Source: an uncultured Clostridia bacterium
GTDB taxonomy: Bacteria; Bacillota; Clostridia; Lachnospirales; CAG-274
Direction: 5' to 3'
DNA: 64,000 bases
NCBI GenBank assembly: GCA_947632615.1
Contig: CANRPW010000002.1
Coordinates: forward strand, 59,881 to 123,880
In this document: piece by piece, positions 53,696 through 62,342 of the stretch
Position numbering within the stretch: position 1 is the stretch's first letter
How the letters are laid out: each line of letters opens with the position of its first letter
Made by a program: the position numbers and the translations under genes
The notes under the pieces: model-generated
Told to the model about the DNA's origin: nothing
The model's database searches: none
Seen by the model: the letters and a program-made list of their open reading frames with translations, nothing else

Positions 53696-53724
53696 TTGAC
53701 TTTAGGGGCTGCGTGTAGTATAAT
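53696..53724 (+). promoter_or_regulatory. promoter of acetyltransferase gene
   Basis: TTGACT-N17-TATAAT immediately after repeat copy 2. Confidence 0.75.
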
Positions 53725-53762
53725 TAGGAAAACGATAAATCGGGAGTTTTGGAGTAAATGCT

Positions 53763-54323
53763 ATGACAGAAAAAGAAAAAATGCTGAAAGGCGAATGGCA
53801 CGATGCTAATTTTGACGTAAATCTGCTCAGGGAGCGGCAAAAAGCAGAGTCACTTTGTTTTGATTTTAATATGTCCAGACCGGGGAGTCAGGAACAGATT
53901 TCCGCATTGAAGAAAATATTGGGTGTTGAAATACCCAAGGGTCTTACTGTGCTTGCTCCGGTCTATTTTGATTATGGAACAAGCACTCATTTTAATGATG
54001 GCGTTTTTGTCAATCATGGCTGTTATTTTATGGACGGCGGCACAATAACCATTGGGAAAAATGTTTTTATCGGTCCTTACTGCGGTTTTTATACTGCAAG
54101 CCACCCAATGAACTTCACAGACAGAAACAAAGGTTTGGAAAGGGCGCTGCCTATTTACATTGGTGATAACTGCTGGTTTGGTGCAAATGTAACCGTTCTG
54201 CAAGGCGTTACCATTGGGAGCGGATGTGTGATTGCCGCCGGGAGCGTTATCACGAGAGATTTGCCGGAAAACTCTTTAGCGGCAGGTGTTCCTGCTTCTG
54301 TAAAAAAACATATAAAGCAATAA
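53763..54323 (+). CDS. maltose/galactoside-type sugar O-acetyltransferase
   Basis: A 186-residue left-handed beta-helix acetyltransferase: N-terminal MLKGEWHDANFDVNLLRERQ mac domain, PVYFDYGTSTHFNDGVFVNH, catalytic His region TASHPMNF, and C-terminal hexapeptides NCWFGANVTVLQGVTIGSGC and VIAAGSVITRDLPENSLAAG. It transfers acetyl from acetyl-CoA to a sugar; the exact acceptor is unknown. Own promoter and terminator. Confidence 0.9.
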   Translation: MTEKEKMLKGEWHDANFDVNLLRERQKAESLCFDFNMSRPGSQEQISALKKILGVEIPKGLTVLAPVYFDYGTSTHFNDGVFVNHGCYFMDGGTITIGKNVFIGPYCGFYTASHPMNFTDRNKGLERALPIYIGDNCWFGANVTVLQGVTIGSGCVIAAGSVITRDLPENSLAAGVPASVKKHIKQ

Positions 54324-54369
54324 ACTTCCTGTATGTCGGTTGTGAAATGTCTTTTTTTAGCTCATAAAA

Positions 54370-54402
54370 CAGCGCTCCTTTAAAATAAAGAGCGCTTTAA
54401 TT
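54370..54402 (+). terminator. terminator between convergent genes
   Basis: AGCGCTC/GAGCGCT stem with AT flanks on both sides; may serve both strands. Confidence 0.7.
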
Positions 54403-54446
54403 ATTATATAAGTAAAATTTTGAACAAATATAATTTGATATTCATA

Positions 54447-54647
54447 TCAATAAATGGTTTTTACTGTGCTTCTGTCTATACCGTACTTCTTGCAGAACTT
54501 AACTATATCATCCTCGCTTTTTACCACATCGCTGCCAATAAAATGGCCGTTCTCCCTGAAACCTATCACCTTTTCGCCGTTGCATATACTGGCTCTTATC
54601 ACGGGCTCGCCGGAAGGAGGCGCCGCCTTTTGCTTTTTAGAAAACAT
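54447..54647 (-). CDS. small conserved clostridial protein
   Basis: A 66-residue protein starting MFSKKQKAAPPSGEPVIRAS, with ICNGEKVIGFRE and a C-terminal EDDIVKFCKKYGI. This pattern occurs in short proteins of many Clostridia (often mis-labelled aspartate dehydrogenase). Function unknown. The ATG at 54647 is preferred, with AGGGGGAGA upstream; a frame to 54689 lacks such a site. Confidence 0.7.
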   Translation of the reverse strand: MFSKKQKAAPPSGEPVIRASICNGEKVIGFRENGHFIGSDVVKSEDDIVKFCKKYGIDRSTVKTIY

Positions 54648-54680
54648 ATTATCTCCCCCTTTGCTTATATCTTTGTATAT

Positions 54681-54709
54681 ATTGTACAAAAAAACAGAGA
54701 TTTTTTCAA
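54681..54709 (-). promoter_or_regulatory. promoter of small clostridial gene
   Basis: TTGAAA-N17-TACAAT on the minus strand, about 35 bases before the chosen start; it supports the shorter form. Confidence 0.7.
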
Positions 54710-54729
54710 CACCGTTTAAGAAAAAATAT

Positions 54730-54758
54730 TTGATTTATTGGAAGTTATGGTATATAAT
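54730..54758 (+). promoter_or_regulatory. glgB promoter
   Basis: TTGATT-N17-TATAAT, followed by a leader of about 100 bases with no obvious structure. Confidence 0.7.
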
Positions 54759-54863
54759 GGATTAAAGAAATATATGTGTTTTAGTTAAAGATGTATGTTT
54801 TTTTAAATCGACCGTAAAAAATTTTATCAAAGGGCAAATACTACAGAAAAGGAGTTGAGCAAT

Positions 54864-57080
54864 ATGATAACAACAGCTAATTTTATAGAGCTTCAGAAGG
54901 CGGTATCTGCTGACTGCGGCGATCCTCATCATATTTTAGGTATGCACGAGATCACCAAAGACGGCAAGGCGGCTCTTGCGGTAAGAGTGTTAAATCCTCA
55001 GGCAAAAGCTGTAACTGTTGTAGACGTTAAAAAAGGGACAGAATTTCCTCTTGAAAAGATCCATGCCGACGGATTTTTTGAAAGCGTTATAAAGGGCAGA
55101 AGAAAATGGTTTTTCTACAAGCTCAAAATAGAAAATCATGACGGCACGGTTTGGGAGACCTACGACCCCTACTCATTTCAGCCTCAGATCTCAGAATATG
55201 ATGCCTTTCTTTTTGCACAGGGCAACCACTATGAGATATATAAAAAATTAGGCGCAAACTTCGCAACGGTAAACGGAGTAGAAGGCGTTGTTTTTGGCGT
55301 ATGGGCACCCAACGCAAGAAGAGTATCGGTAATAGGCGAATTCAACGACTGGGATGCAAGACGTCACCAGATGAGAGAGCTTTATTCTGAAGGAATTTGG
55401 GAAATTTTCATACCCGGTCTTAAAAATTTCGACCGCTATAAATACGAAATAAAGACTACTGACGGCACAACTCTTCAGAAGCAAGACCCTTACGGAGTAA
55501 TGTGCGAGCTTCGCCCAAGCACATCATCACTTGTATATGACATTTACAATTACGAATGGCAGGACGGCGAATATATGGAAAACATAAGGACTGCCGAAAA
55601 ATACGATCGCCCCATGAATATTTACGAGGTACACCTCGGCTCATGGAAGCGCCCCGCCGACGGCTCAGACCGTTTCTTAAGCTATGTAGAGCTTAAAGAT
55701 ATGCTCATACCCTACGTTGTTGAAATGGGATACACCCACATAGAGCTTCTCCCCGTAGAAGAGCACCCCTTTGACGGAAGCTGGGGCTATCAGGTAACAG
55801 GCTATTTTGCCCCCACCAGCCGCTACGGCACACCTACCGAATTTATGGAATTTGTAGATGCAGCCCACAGAGCAGGCATAGGCGTTATACTCGACTGGGT
55901 TCCCGCACACTTCCCCAAGGACGCCCACGGTCTTGCAAGGTTTGACGGTTCTTGTCTTTATGAGCACGCTAATCCTATGCAGGGAGAGCACCCCGAATGG
56001 GGCACACTTATATTCAACTACGGCAGATGCGAGGTCAAAAACTTCCTTATTTCAAATGCTATATACTGGGTAGAAAACTATCATATTGACGGTCTCAGAG
56101 TAGATGCTGTATCTTCAATGCTCTACCTTGACTACGGCAAGAATGAGGGACAGTGGGTACCTAACAAATACGGCGGAAGAGAAAACCTTGATGCTATAGA
56201 GTTTATAAAACATATGAATTCTGTTATAGAGGGCGCACATCCCAATGTATATATGATAGCGGAAGAGTCTACATCATATGAGGGCATTACAAGAGGGCTT
56301 AACGACGGCGGACTTGGCTTCTCGCTTAAGTGGAACATGGGCTGGATGAACGACTTTCTTGACTACATCAAGAAAGAGCCTATTTACAGACGTTATCACC
56401 ACAACAACCTCACCTTCGGTATGATGTATGCTTACTCAGAAAGATTTATACTTGTTCTTTCACACGACGAAGTAGTACACGGCAAGCAGTCTATGCTTGA
56501 CAAGCAGCCCGGCGACCTTTGGCAGAAGTTTGCGGGTCTTAGAGTTTCTCTTGGCTATCAGATAGGCTTCCCCGGCAAAAATCTCCTGTTTATGGGCGGC
56601 GAATTCGGACAGTTTATAGAGTGGAACGAAAAGAGACCCCTCGACTGGTTCCTTCTTGAATACGACCATCATAGGACAATGCATCAGTTTGTAAAGGATC
56701 TTAACCACCTTTACCTCAATGAGGAAGCTCTTTGGATAAAAGACTTCTCATGGGAGGGCTTTGAATGGGTAGATGCAAACGACTGCACAAGAAGCATTTA
56801 TTCATTCCTCAGAAAGGGCAACAGTAAGGAAGAAAACCTGCTTATAGTTTGCAATTTCACACCGAGCACCTACTTCGACTATAAGACAGCTGTGCCCTTC
56901 CCTGCAAAATGGAAGGAAATTCTCAACAGCGACGACCTTAAGTACGGCGGAAGCGGCGTAACCAACCCTGAGCCTATCTGGTCAGTGCCCGACGACATTT
57001 TAGGAAAGCAGAATTCCTTAGCCTTCAAACTTGCGCCTCTTGCAGTGCATATATTCAAGCCTGTTGAAATTCCCGAATAA
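54864..57080 (+). CDS. glgB: 1,4-alpha-glucan branching enzyme
   Basis: A 738-residue GH13 enzyme. N-terminal repeats of CBM48 type (DPHHILGMHE; VFGVWAPNARRVSVIGEFND), then the catalytic barrel with DGLRVDAVSSMLY (nucleophile Asp near 413), MIAEESTSYEG (acid Glu near 468) and LSHDEVVHGK (about 532-541). It introduces alpha-1,6 branches into glycogen. The ATG at 54864 is preferred to a TTG nine bases earlier. No other glycogen genes lie nearby, so it stands alone here. Confidence 0.95.
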   Translation: MITTANFIELQKAVSADCGDPHHILGMHEITKDGKAALAVRVLNPQAKAVTVVDVKKGTEFPLEKIHADGFFESVIKGRRKWFFYKLKIENHDGTVWETYDPYSFQPQISEYDAFLFAQGNHYEIYKKLGANFATVNGVEGVVFGVWAPNARRVSVIGEFNDWDARRHQMRELYSEGIWEIFIPGLKNFDRYKYEIKTTDGTTLQKQDPYGVMCELRPSTSSLVYDIYNYEWQDGEYMENIRTAEKYDRPMNIYEVHLGSWKRPADGSDRFLSYVELKDMLIPYVVEMGYTHIELLPVEEHPFDGSWGYQVTGYFAPTSRYGTPTEFMEFVDAAHRAGIGVILDWVPAHFPKDAHGLARFDGSCLYEHANPMQGEHPEWGTLIFNYGRCEVKNFLISNAIYWVENYHIDGLRVDAVSSMLYLDYGKNEGQWVPNKYGGRENLDAIEFIKHMNSVIEGAHPNVYMIAEESTSYEGITRGLNDGGLGFSLKWNMGWMNDFLDYIKKEPIYRRYHHNNLTFGMMYAYSERFILVLSHDEVVHGKQSMLDKQPGDLWQKFAGLRVSLGYQIGFPGKNLLFMGGEFGQFIEWNEKRPLDWFLLEYDHHRTMHQFVKDLNHLYLNEEALWIKDFSWEGFEWVDANDCTRSIYSFLRKGNSKEENLLIVCNFTPSTYFDYKTAVPFPAKWKEILNSDDLKYGGSGVTNPEPIWSVPDDILGKQNSLAFKLAPLAVHIFKPVEIPE

Positions 57081-57120
57081 TAAGGGGTAAAATAAAATAT
57101 AAAAAAATAACAAAAAAGTG

Positions 57121-57149
57121 TTGACGATTTGATATTTTTTGTGTATAAT
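57121..57149 (+). promoter_or_regulatory. rpsU promoter
   Basis: TTGACG-N17-TATAAT, a near-consensus strong promoter. Confidence 0.85.
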
Positions 57150-57178
57150 TTTGTAGTGTGTGCATACTCGCACACCAA

Positions 57179-57283
57179 AGGAGCTAATTACTTATGTTTG
57201 TAAGGTTGATTTGGTTTTCAGCTCCTCTATTTAAAACCGGAGGGAGGGAACAAAATGTCAGAAGTAAGAGTAAAAGAGAATGA
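57179..57283 (+). promoter_or_regulatory. rpsU leader with hairpin and overlapping upstream reading frame
   Basis: AGGAGCT (57179-57185) pairs with AGCTCCT (57220-57226) and hides a ribosome site (AAAGGAG). That site could serve a 29-codon frame starting at ATG 57194 and ending at 57283, out of frame inside rpsU. A GTGTGC/GCACAC hairpin lies just upstream. The layout would allow feedback on S21 translation; this is inference. Confidence 0.4.
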
Positions 57284-57431
57284 ATCTTTAGACAGCGCTC
57301 TTCGTCGCTTCAAAAGAAACTGCGCTAAAGCAGGTATCCTTGGAGAGGTTCGTAAAAGAGAGCATTATGACAAGCCAAGCGTAAAGCGCAAAAAGAAGTC
57401 TGAAGCAGCAAGAAAACGTAAATATAATTAA
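57255..57431 (+). CDS. rpsU: 30S ribosomal protein bS21
   Basis: A 58-residue basic protein: [20 protein letters not shown], then [20 protein letters not shown] and a Lys/Arg-rich C-terminus, the full S21 family pattern. GGAGGGAGG precedes the ATG. S21 sits at the 30S platform near the anti-Shine-Dalgarno sequence. In many Firmicutes a yqeY gene follows; here it does not. Confidence 0.96.
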   Translation: MSEVRVKENESLDSALRRFKRNCAKAGILGEVRKREHYDKPSVKRKKKSEAARKRKYN

Positions 57432-57460
57432 TGCTTCACTAACTATAAAGGGATGATTTT

Positions 57461-57577
57461 ATGCTTTTTAACGGTATGCCAAGTGCACACCACAAACCTA
57501 TAAATCTACCTTCCGGAACGGCTTTGCGGCAGCGTTGTCTGTTTAAAAAAGCATCAATGCAGCTGACGGAAAAGTAA
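57461..57577 (+). CDS. possible 38-residue small protein
   Basis: A frame starting MLFNGMPSAHHKPINLPSGT with AAAGGG about ten bases ahead, 30 bases past rpsU and in the same transcript. Basic, Leu/His-containing, no family recognised. It may be real or chance. Confidence 0.25.
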   Translation: MLFNGMPSAHHKPINLPSGTALRQRCLFKKASMQLTEK

Positions 57578-57619
57578 AGCCCATATATAAATAAACCTTA
57601 CACCAAAAATCGATCATAG

Positions 57620-57652
57620 TGCGGTTTGTCGGAAGTGACAAACCGCATTTTT
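57620..57652 (+). terminator. terminator of rpsU transcript
   Basis: TGCGGTTTGTC/GACAAACCGCA stem, 6-nt loop, five T residues. It ends only 15 bases before the next start codon, so that gene depends on read-through or an unseen promoter. Confidence 0.88.
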
Positions 57653-57667
57653 AATAGGAGACAGTAT

Positions 57668-59131
57668 ATGAACAGAGAAAATAAGATAAAAATTCTTACA
57701 GACAACATAAAGCTCCATTTAAAGCTGTCAATGCTTCAGCTTATAAACGACCTTACCATTGAGTCTTCCGCTGCCCCGGTTTCTTTAAAGATGGGTTCTC
57801 TTTTAAAGGAAAGAGGCAAGCAGGTGACAGTCCTTTCAAGGCTTCTTAAAAACAGCGACTCAGACAGAACGGAGTTTGGGCAAAAGCTATCTGCCCTCCG
57901 CATCGAAGCGCTTAAGGAAGCAGACCCTGTTTTTAAGGTAATGAATTACAGCTCTCTTATAAACGATATGCTTATATATGAGCTTAAAACAAGAAAATAT
58001 AATGAGGCAGACTCAGGCTTTGAGGCAGAAATGGCAATAGATATGCTCCACTCTGCCCTCCACGGCTTTGACGGGGCGCAGCTTAACTACCTTCTTTGCC
58101 GTCTTATGTGCTGCATACCTTGCAGAATGTCTAAAAACATATTTAACGACTATATAAAAAGAGCCGCAGACTACGCCGTAAAAAATGCAAAAGCAAACGG
58201 CGAGGCAGCATGGTTTTTTAATATGCTGAAAGACAAGGCTCTCCCCTTCTCAGACAAAAATGCCCGTGAAGCCTTTCCCGATGAATACGAAAAGCTTGAC
58301 GGCATATTATATAAAAATATATCTTCGGAAGAAGACGAGAACCTCAGCAAGCTCGCGGAAGATATATCTGCCGGTACAAGAGAAATTTATGATATAGCAG
58401 ATGTTGTGTCAATGGTATACACCGACTTTGGCTATATGCTTATATTAGGGCTTTACGGCTATGATATAGACTTTATAACAGACGGCGACGTGGTGTTAAA
58501 GGACTTTTTCTATGCCGCAGCCGAATATGCCTCTAAAGAAAAGACCGACGAGGCAGACGACGACATAGCCATTGATATATACGAGCAGACCTCCGATATG
58601 ATAGAGGAGCTTATGGAGGAAACCGAAAAGGCAGACGAAAAGGTATTAAAGAATATAGAAGAAATAGAAAATCAGGCTCAGAAGGATGATAGCTTAAGCC
58701 ATATATACACAATTTACAAAATAGTAAAAAGCCTTTATATTGCGGAAGCTGAAAGTGGAAACGAAAGCCTTTACAACGGCAGCGGCTCTCCCGACGATGT
58801 TTTCGACATAAATAAAAGCGTAGACGAGTTTTGCGAATATATTGCCGAAGTCACAAGGGATATACCCGCCTACAACAAAAAGCTGGTAAGACGTGAGCTT
58901 ATGGCACAGCTTATATGCCCCTACTCTATGCACGAGGTAATTGATTATATAAGCTCTGCCCTTTCATATTACAAGGGCAAGACTGCGGTAAACAATATAT
59001 ATGAGGCAATTCTTGAAGTGATCGACCTGTCGGAGACATCACACCACGACCACCATCACCACCATGACCATCAACATGACCACGCTCACGACCATCATCA
59101 CCATGATGAGCATTTTCACAAGCACCTTTAA
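57668..59131 (+). CDS. hypothetical protein with histidine-rich metal-binding tail
   Basis: A 487-residue protein. The body is helical and soluble without recognisable domains (LKLSMLQLINDLTIESSAAP; YKIVKSLYIAEAE); an acidic, Asp/Glu-rich stretch lies around 305-350. The last 33 residues hold 18 His spaced with Asp, a metal-binding tail of the type seen in nickel or zinc chaperones and transporters. The ATG at 57668 with TAGGAG follows a terminator at once. No transporter or metalloenzyme gene is adjacent, so the metal partner is unknown. Confidence 0.65.
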   Translation: MNRENKIKILTDNIKLHLKLSMLQLINDLTIESSAAPVSLKMGSLLKERGKQVTVLSRLLKNSDSDRTEFGQKLSALRIEALKEADPVFKVMNYSSLINDMLIYELKTRKYNEADSGFEAEMAIDMLHSALHGFDGAQLNYLLCRLMCCIPCRMSKNIFNDYIKRAADYAVKNAKANGEAAWFFNMLKDKALPFSDKNAREAFPDEYEKLDGILYKNISSEEDENLSKLAEDISAGTREIYDIADVVSMVYTDFGYMLILGLYGYDIDFITDGDVVLKDFFYAAAEYASKEKTDEADDDIAIDIYEQTSDMIEELMEETEKADEKVLKNIEEIENQAQKDDSLSHIYTIYKIVKSLYIAEAESGNESLYNGSGSPDDVFDINKSVDEFCEYIAEVTRDIPAYNKKLVRRELMAQLICPYSMHEVIDYISSALSYYKGKTAVNNIYEAILEVIDLSETSHHDHHHHHDHQHDHAHDHHHHDEHFHKHL

Positions 59132-59192
59132 AAAGCGCCTATAGAGCATAACACTTTTCTTCATATTTTTTCAAGATATTGATAAAAAGTAA

Positions 59193-59221
59193 TTGATTTT
59201 AGGCTTAATTAGTTGTATAAT
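59193..59221 (+). promoter_or_regulatory. uxaBAC promoter
   Basis: TTGATT-N17-TATAAT, 58 bases before uxaB. A TTAAC/GTTAA pair just downstream (59223-59252) could be an operator. Confidence 0.75.
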
Positions 59222-59278
59222 ATTAACAAGACTATACAGCAGTAATAGTTAATAAATGGATTAATGGAGGGTTTAAAT

Positions 59279-60811
59279 ATGGAAAAATTAAACAGAAATC
59301 TTTTGACTAACGGCTATAAATTCAATGCCGATCTGGAAATAGGTCAAAAAGACAGACTGCCCGAAAAGGTAATACAGTTCGGCGAGGGCAACTTCCTTCG
59401 TGCGTTTGTAGACTATATGTTTGACGCGCTTAACGGAGCAGGCAAATTCGGCGGCGGCATAACACTTATTCAGCCTATCCCCGGCGGAGATATGCTTCGC
59501 GATTTCATCAACGAGCAGGACGGTCTTTACACACTTATCGCAAGAGGACGTGAAAACGGCGAAAAGGTTGTAAACAAGCGTCTTATCACATCAGTAAACA
59601 GATGTATCAATCCTTATGTAGACCTTGACACATATAACGAATGTGCAAAGAACCCTGAGCTTCGTTTTGTTGTTTCCAACACAACAGAAGCAGGTATAGC
59701 TTATAAGGCAGAGCCTATGGTAAACGATAAGCCGCAGGATACCTTCCCCGCAAAGGTAACCAATTTCTTATATAAGAGATTTGAAGCCTTTAACGGCGAT
59801 AAAGCTAAGGGTCTTGTATTCATTCCCTGCGAGCTTATAGACGACAACGGCAAAACTCTTAAGAAGTATGTTCTTCAGTATGCTTCCGATTGGAACCTTG
59901 GCGCAGCTTTTACAGACTGGGTAGAAAATGCGTGTATATTCACATCAACACTTGTTGACAGAATAGTTACGGGATATCCAAGAGATGAAGTTGAAGCTCT
60001 TAAAGAAGAGTTTGGCTATATCGACAACGTTATCGACACAAGCGAAATTTTCCACACATGGGTAATTGAAGGCCCTGCAGAGCTTTCAGACGAGCTTCCC
60101 TTTGACAAGATCGGTCTTAACGTAATATTCACACCTGATGTTAAGCCTTATAAGAAGAGAAAGGTTCGTATACTTAACGGCGCTCACACCTGCTCAGTTC
60201 TCGGTGCATACCTTTCAGGTCATACCTTTGTTGGCGAAATGATGAGCGACAAGACATTCTATACATATCTTGAAAAGGCTCTTAACGACGAGGTAATGCC
60301 CGCTCTTACAGACCTTGACTATGACGATCTCAAGTCATTTACAGATGCTGTTTTCGATAGATTTCAAAATCCTTACATCAAGCATAAGATCCTTGACATC
60401 TCTCTTAACTCAACAGCTAAGTTCAAGGCAAGAGTTCTTCCTACAATTAAGGAATATATCGCTCTTAAGGGCAAGCTTCCCAAGATACTTACATTCTCAT
60501 TTGCAGCTTATGTAGGCTTCTACAACGGTAAGGAAATGCGTGACGGTCTTCTTATCGGTCATAGAAACGGCGACGAAGAATACATTATAAATGACGACAA
60601 GTCAGCTCTTACATTCTTCGCTGACATTAACAATAAGTACGACAGAACAACTAAGGAAGGCTGTGCTGCTATTATAAAGGCAGTATGCGGAAACACAGAT
60701 TTCTGGGGTGAAGACCTTAATGCAATAGACGGCTTTGCAGATGCCTGTGCCGACTACCTTTACAAGCTTTCCACAGGTTCGCCCAAGGCAGTTGTTGAAA
60801 GCGTACTTTGA
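59279..60811 (+). CDS. uxaB: tagaturonate reductase (altronate oxidoreductase)
   Basis: A 510-residue polyol/mannitol-dehydrogenase family enzyme: N-terminal VIQFGEGNFLRAFVDYMFD cofactor region, RFVVSNTTEAGIAY, IPCELIDDNGKTLKKYVLQY, and RKVRILNGAHTCSVLGAYLS around the active site. It reduces D-tagaturonate to D-altronate with NADH. The ATG at 59279 with GGAGGG is preferred to one five codons earlier. First gene of the uxaBAC operon. Confidence 0.93.
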   Translation: MEKLNRNLLTNGYKFNADLEIGQKDRLPEKVIQFGEGNFLRAFVDYMFDALNGAGKFGGGITLIQPIPGGDMLRDFINEQDGLYTLIARGRENGEKVVNKRLITSVNRCINPYVDLDTYNECAKNPELRFVVSNTTEAGIAYKAEPMVNDKPQDTFPAKVTNFLYKRFEAFNGDKAKGLVFIPCELIDDNGKTLKKYVLQYASDWNLGAAFTDWVENACIFTSTLVDRIVTGYPRDEVEALKEEFGYIDNVIDTSEIFHTWVIEGPAELSDELPFDKIGLNVIFTPDVKPYKKRKVRILNGAHTCSVLGAYLSGHTFVGEMMSDKTFYTYLEKALNDEVMPALTDLDYDDLKSFTDAVFDRFQNPYIKHKILDISLNSTAKFKARVLPTIKEYIALKGKLPKILTFSFAAYVGFYNGKEMRDGLLIGHRNGDEEYIINDDKSALTFFADINNKYDRTTKEGCAAIIKAVCGNTDFWGEDLNAIDGFADACADYLYKLSTGSPKAVVESVL

Positions 60812-60832
60812 TAATTTTATGGGGGTGTGACA

Positions 60833-62314
60833 ATGGAAAAATATATTAAGCTCAATGACAACGACAATGTTGTTGTTGCCATTGTGGATATCAATAAGGG
60901 TGAGGTAATCTGCGGCGTGACCGCAGCCGAGGATATTGCAAGAGGTCATAAAATGGCGCTTGTTGATATCCCCACAAACGAAAACGTAATCAAATACGGC
61001 TATCCTATAGGACATGCCGTTAAGGAAATAAAGGCAGGTCAGTGGGTACACTCAGAAGGTCCTGCAAATTTAAAAACTAACTTAAGCTCTACACTTGAGT
61101 ATACATATAACCCCAAGCTTAAGGACATTCCCGTGACAAGAAATGACAAGTTTATGGGTTATGTAAGAAAGAACGGCGAAGTAGGCATACGCAACGAGAT
61201 TTGGATCGTTAATACCGTAGGCTGCGTAAACGGCGTTTCCAATGCAATAGTTGCTGAGGCAAACAAGCGCTTTGGCGGCAGAGTTGACGGCATATACAAT
61301 TTCGTACATCCCTACGGCTGCTCTCAGCTTGGAGATGACCACGAGAATACTCAGAAGCTCCTTGCAGGCATGGTAAGACACCCCAATGCGGCAGGTGTGC
61401 TTGTTCTCAGCTTGGGCTGCGAAAACAACAACGTAGACGAGTTTAAAAAGGTTCTCGGAGAGTACGACCCCGAAAGGGTTAAATTCCTTGTAGTACAGGA
61501 ACACGAGGACGAAATAGAAGCCGCTATGGAAAGAATAGAAGAGCTTGTAAAATATGCCGAGGGATTCAAGCAGGAGGAAGTTCCTGTTTCTAAGCTTGTC
61601 ATCGGTCTTAAGTGCGGCGGCTCTGACGGTCTTTCGGGCATTACAGCCAATCCTCTTATAGGTAGGATCTCCGATATAATGGTAGCCAACGGCGGCAAGA
61701 CAGTCCTCTCGGAAGTTCCCGAAATGTTTGGCGCAGAGACCATTCTTATGGACAGATGTCAGACTAAAGAGCTTTTCGATCAGACTGTAGAGCTTGTAAA
61801 CAACTTTAAGGAATATTTCTTAAGCCACGGTCAGCCTGTGGGCGAAAATCCCTCACCGGGAAATAAAAAGGGCGGTATTTCAACCCTTGAAGACAAGTCA
61901 CTTGGCTGCACACAAAAGGGCGGCACATCAAATGTACAGGGCGTTCTTAAATACGGCGAAAAGGCAGTTGCGCAGGGTCTTAGCCTTCTTCAGGGACCCG
62001 GAAATGACATCGTAGCCATAAGCGGTATGATGGCAAGCGGCTGTCACCTCATACTCTTCTCAACAGGCAGAGGCACACCGGTCGGCTCACCCGTTCCTAC
62101 GGTAAAGATAGCTACAAACTCATATCTTGCCAACAAAAAACCTAACTGGATCGACTGGAACGCAGGCAGACTTGTTGAAGACAAAACAATGGACTCCTAT
62201 GCCGAAGAATTTTTCAAATACATTCTTGACGTTGCTTCGGACAGACAGAAGACAAAGAATGAGATCAACGGCTACAGAGAAATTGCCATATTCAAAAACG
62301 GCGTAACATTATAA
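60833..62314 (+). CDS. uxaA: altronate dehydratase
   Basis: A 493-residue enzyme. N-terminal SAF-type domain (VVVAIVDINKGEVICGV; GYPIGHAVKEIKAGQWVHSE), then the altronate/galactarate dehydratase core with RNEIWIVNTVGCVN, HPYGCSQLGDDHENTQ, IGLKCGGSDGLSGITANP and MASGCHLILFSTGRGTP; conserved Cys/His residues bind Fe(II). It dehydrates D-altronate to 2-keto-3-deoxygluconate. Only 21 bases separate it from uxaB. Confidence 0.95.
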   Translation: MEKYIKLNDNDNVVVAIVDINKGEVICGVTAAEDIARGHKMALVDIPTNENVIKYGYPIGHAVKEIKAGQWVHSEGPANLKTNLSSTLEYTYNPKLKDIPVTRNDKFMGYVRKNGEVGIRNEIWIVNTVGCVNGVSNAIVAEANKRFGGRVDGIYNFVHPYGCSQLGDDHENTQKLLAGMVRHPNAAGVLVLSLGCENNNVDEFKKVLGEYDPERVKFLVVQEHEDEIEAAMERIEELVKYAEGFKQEEVPVSKLVIGLKCGGSDGLSGITANPLIGRISDIMVANGGKTVLSEVPEMFGAETILMDRCQTKELFDQTVELVNNFKEYFLSHGQPVGENPSPGNKKGGISTLEDKSLGCTQKGGTSNVQGVLKYGEKAVAQGLSLLQGPGNDIVAISGMMASGCHLILFSTGRGTPVGSPVPTVKIATNSYLANKKPNWIDWNAGRLVEDKTMDSYAEEFFKYILDVASDRQKTKNEINGYREIAIFKNGVTL

Positions 62315-62342
62315 TATTTTATATATAAAGGAGGTAATTACC

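Noticed and set aside
53495..53809. 104-codon frame through repeat copy 2 into the acetyltransferase gene
   Set aside because: Runs through hairpins and out of frame into a well-supported gene; no conserved content.
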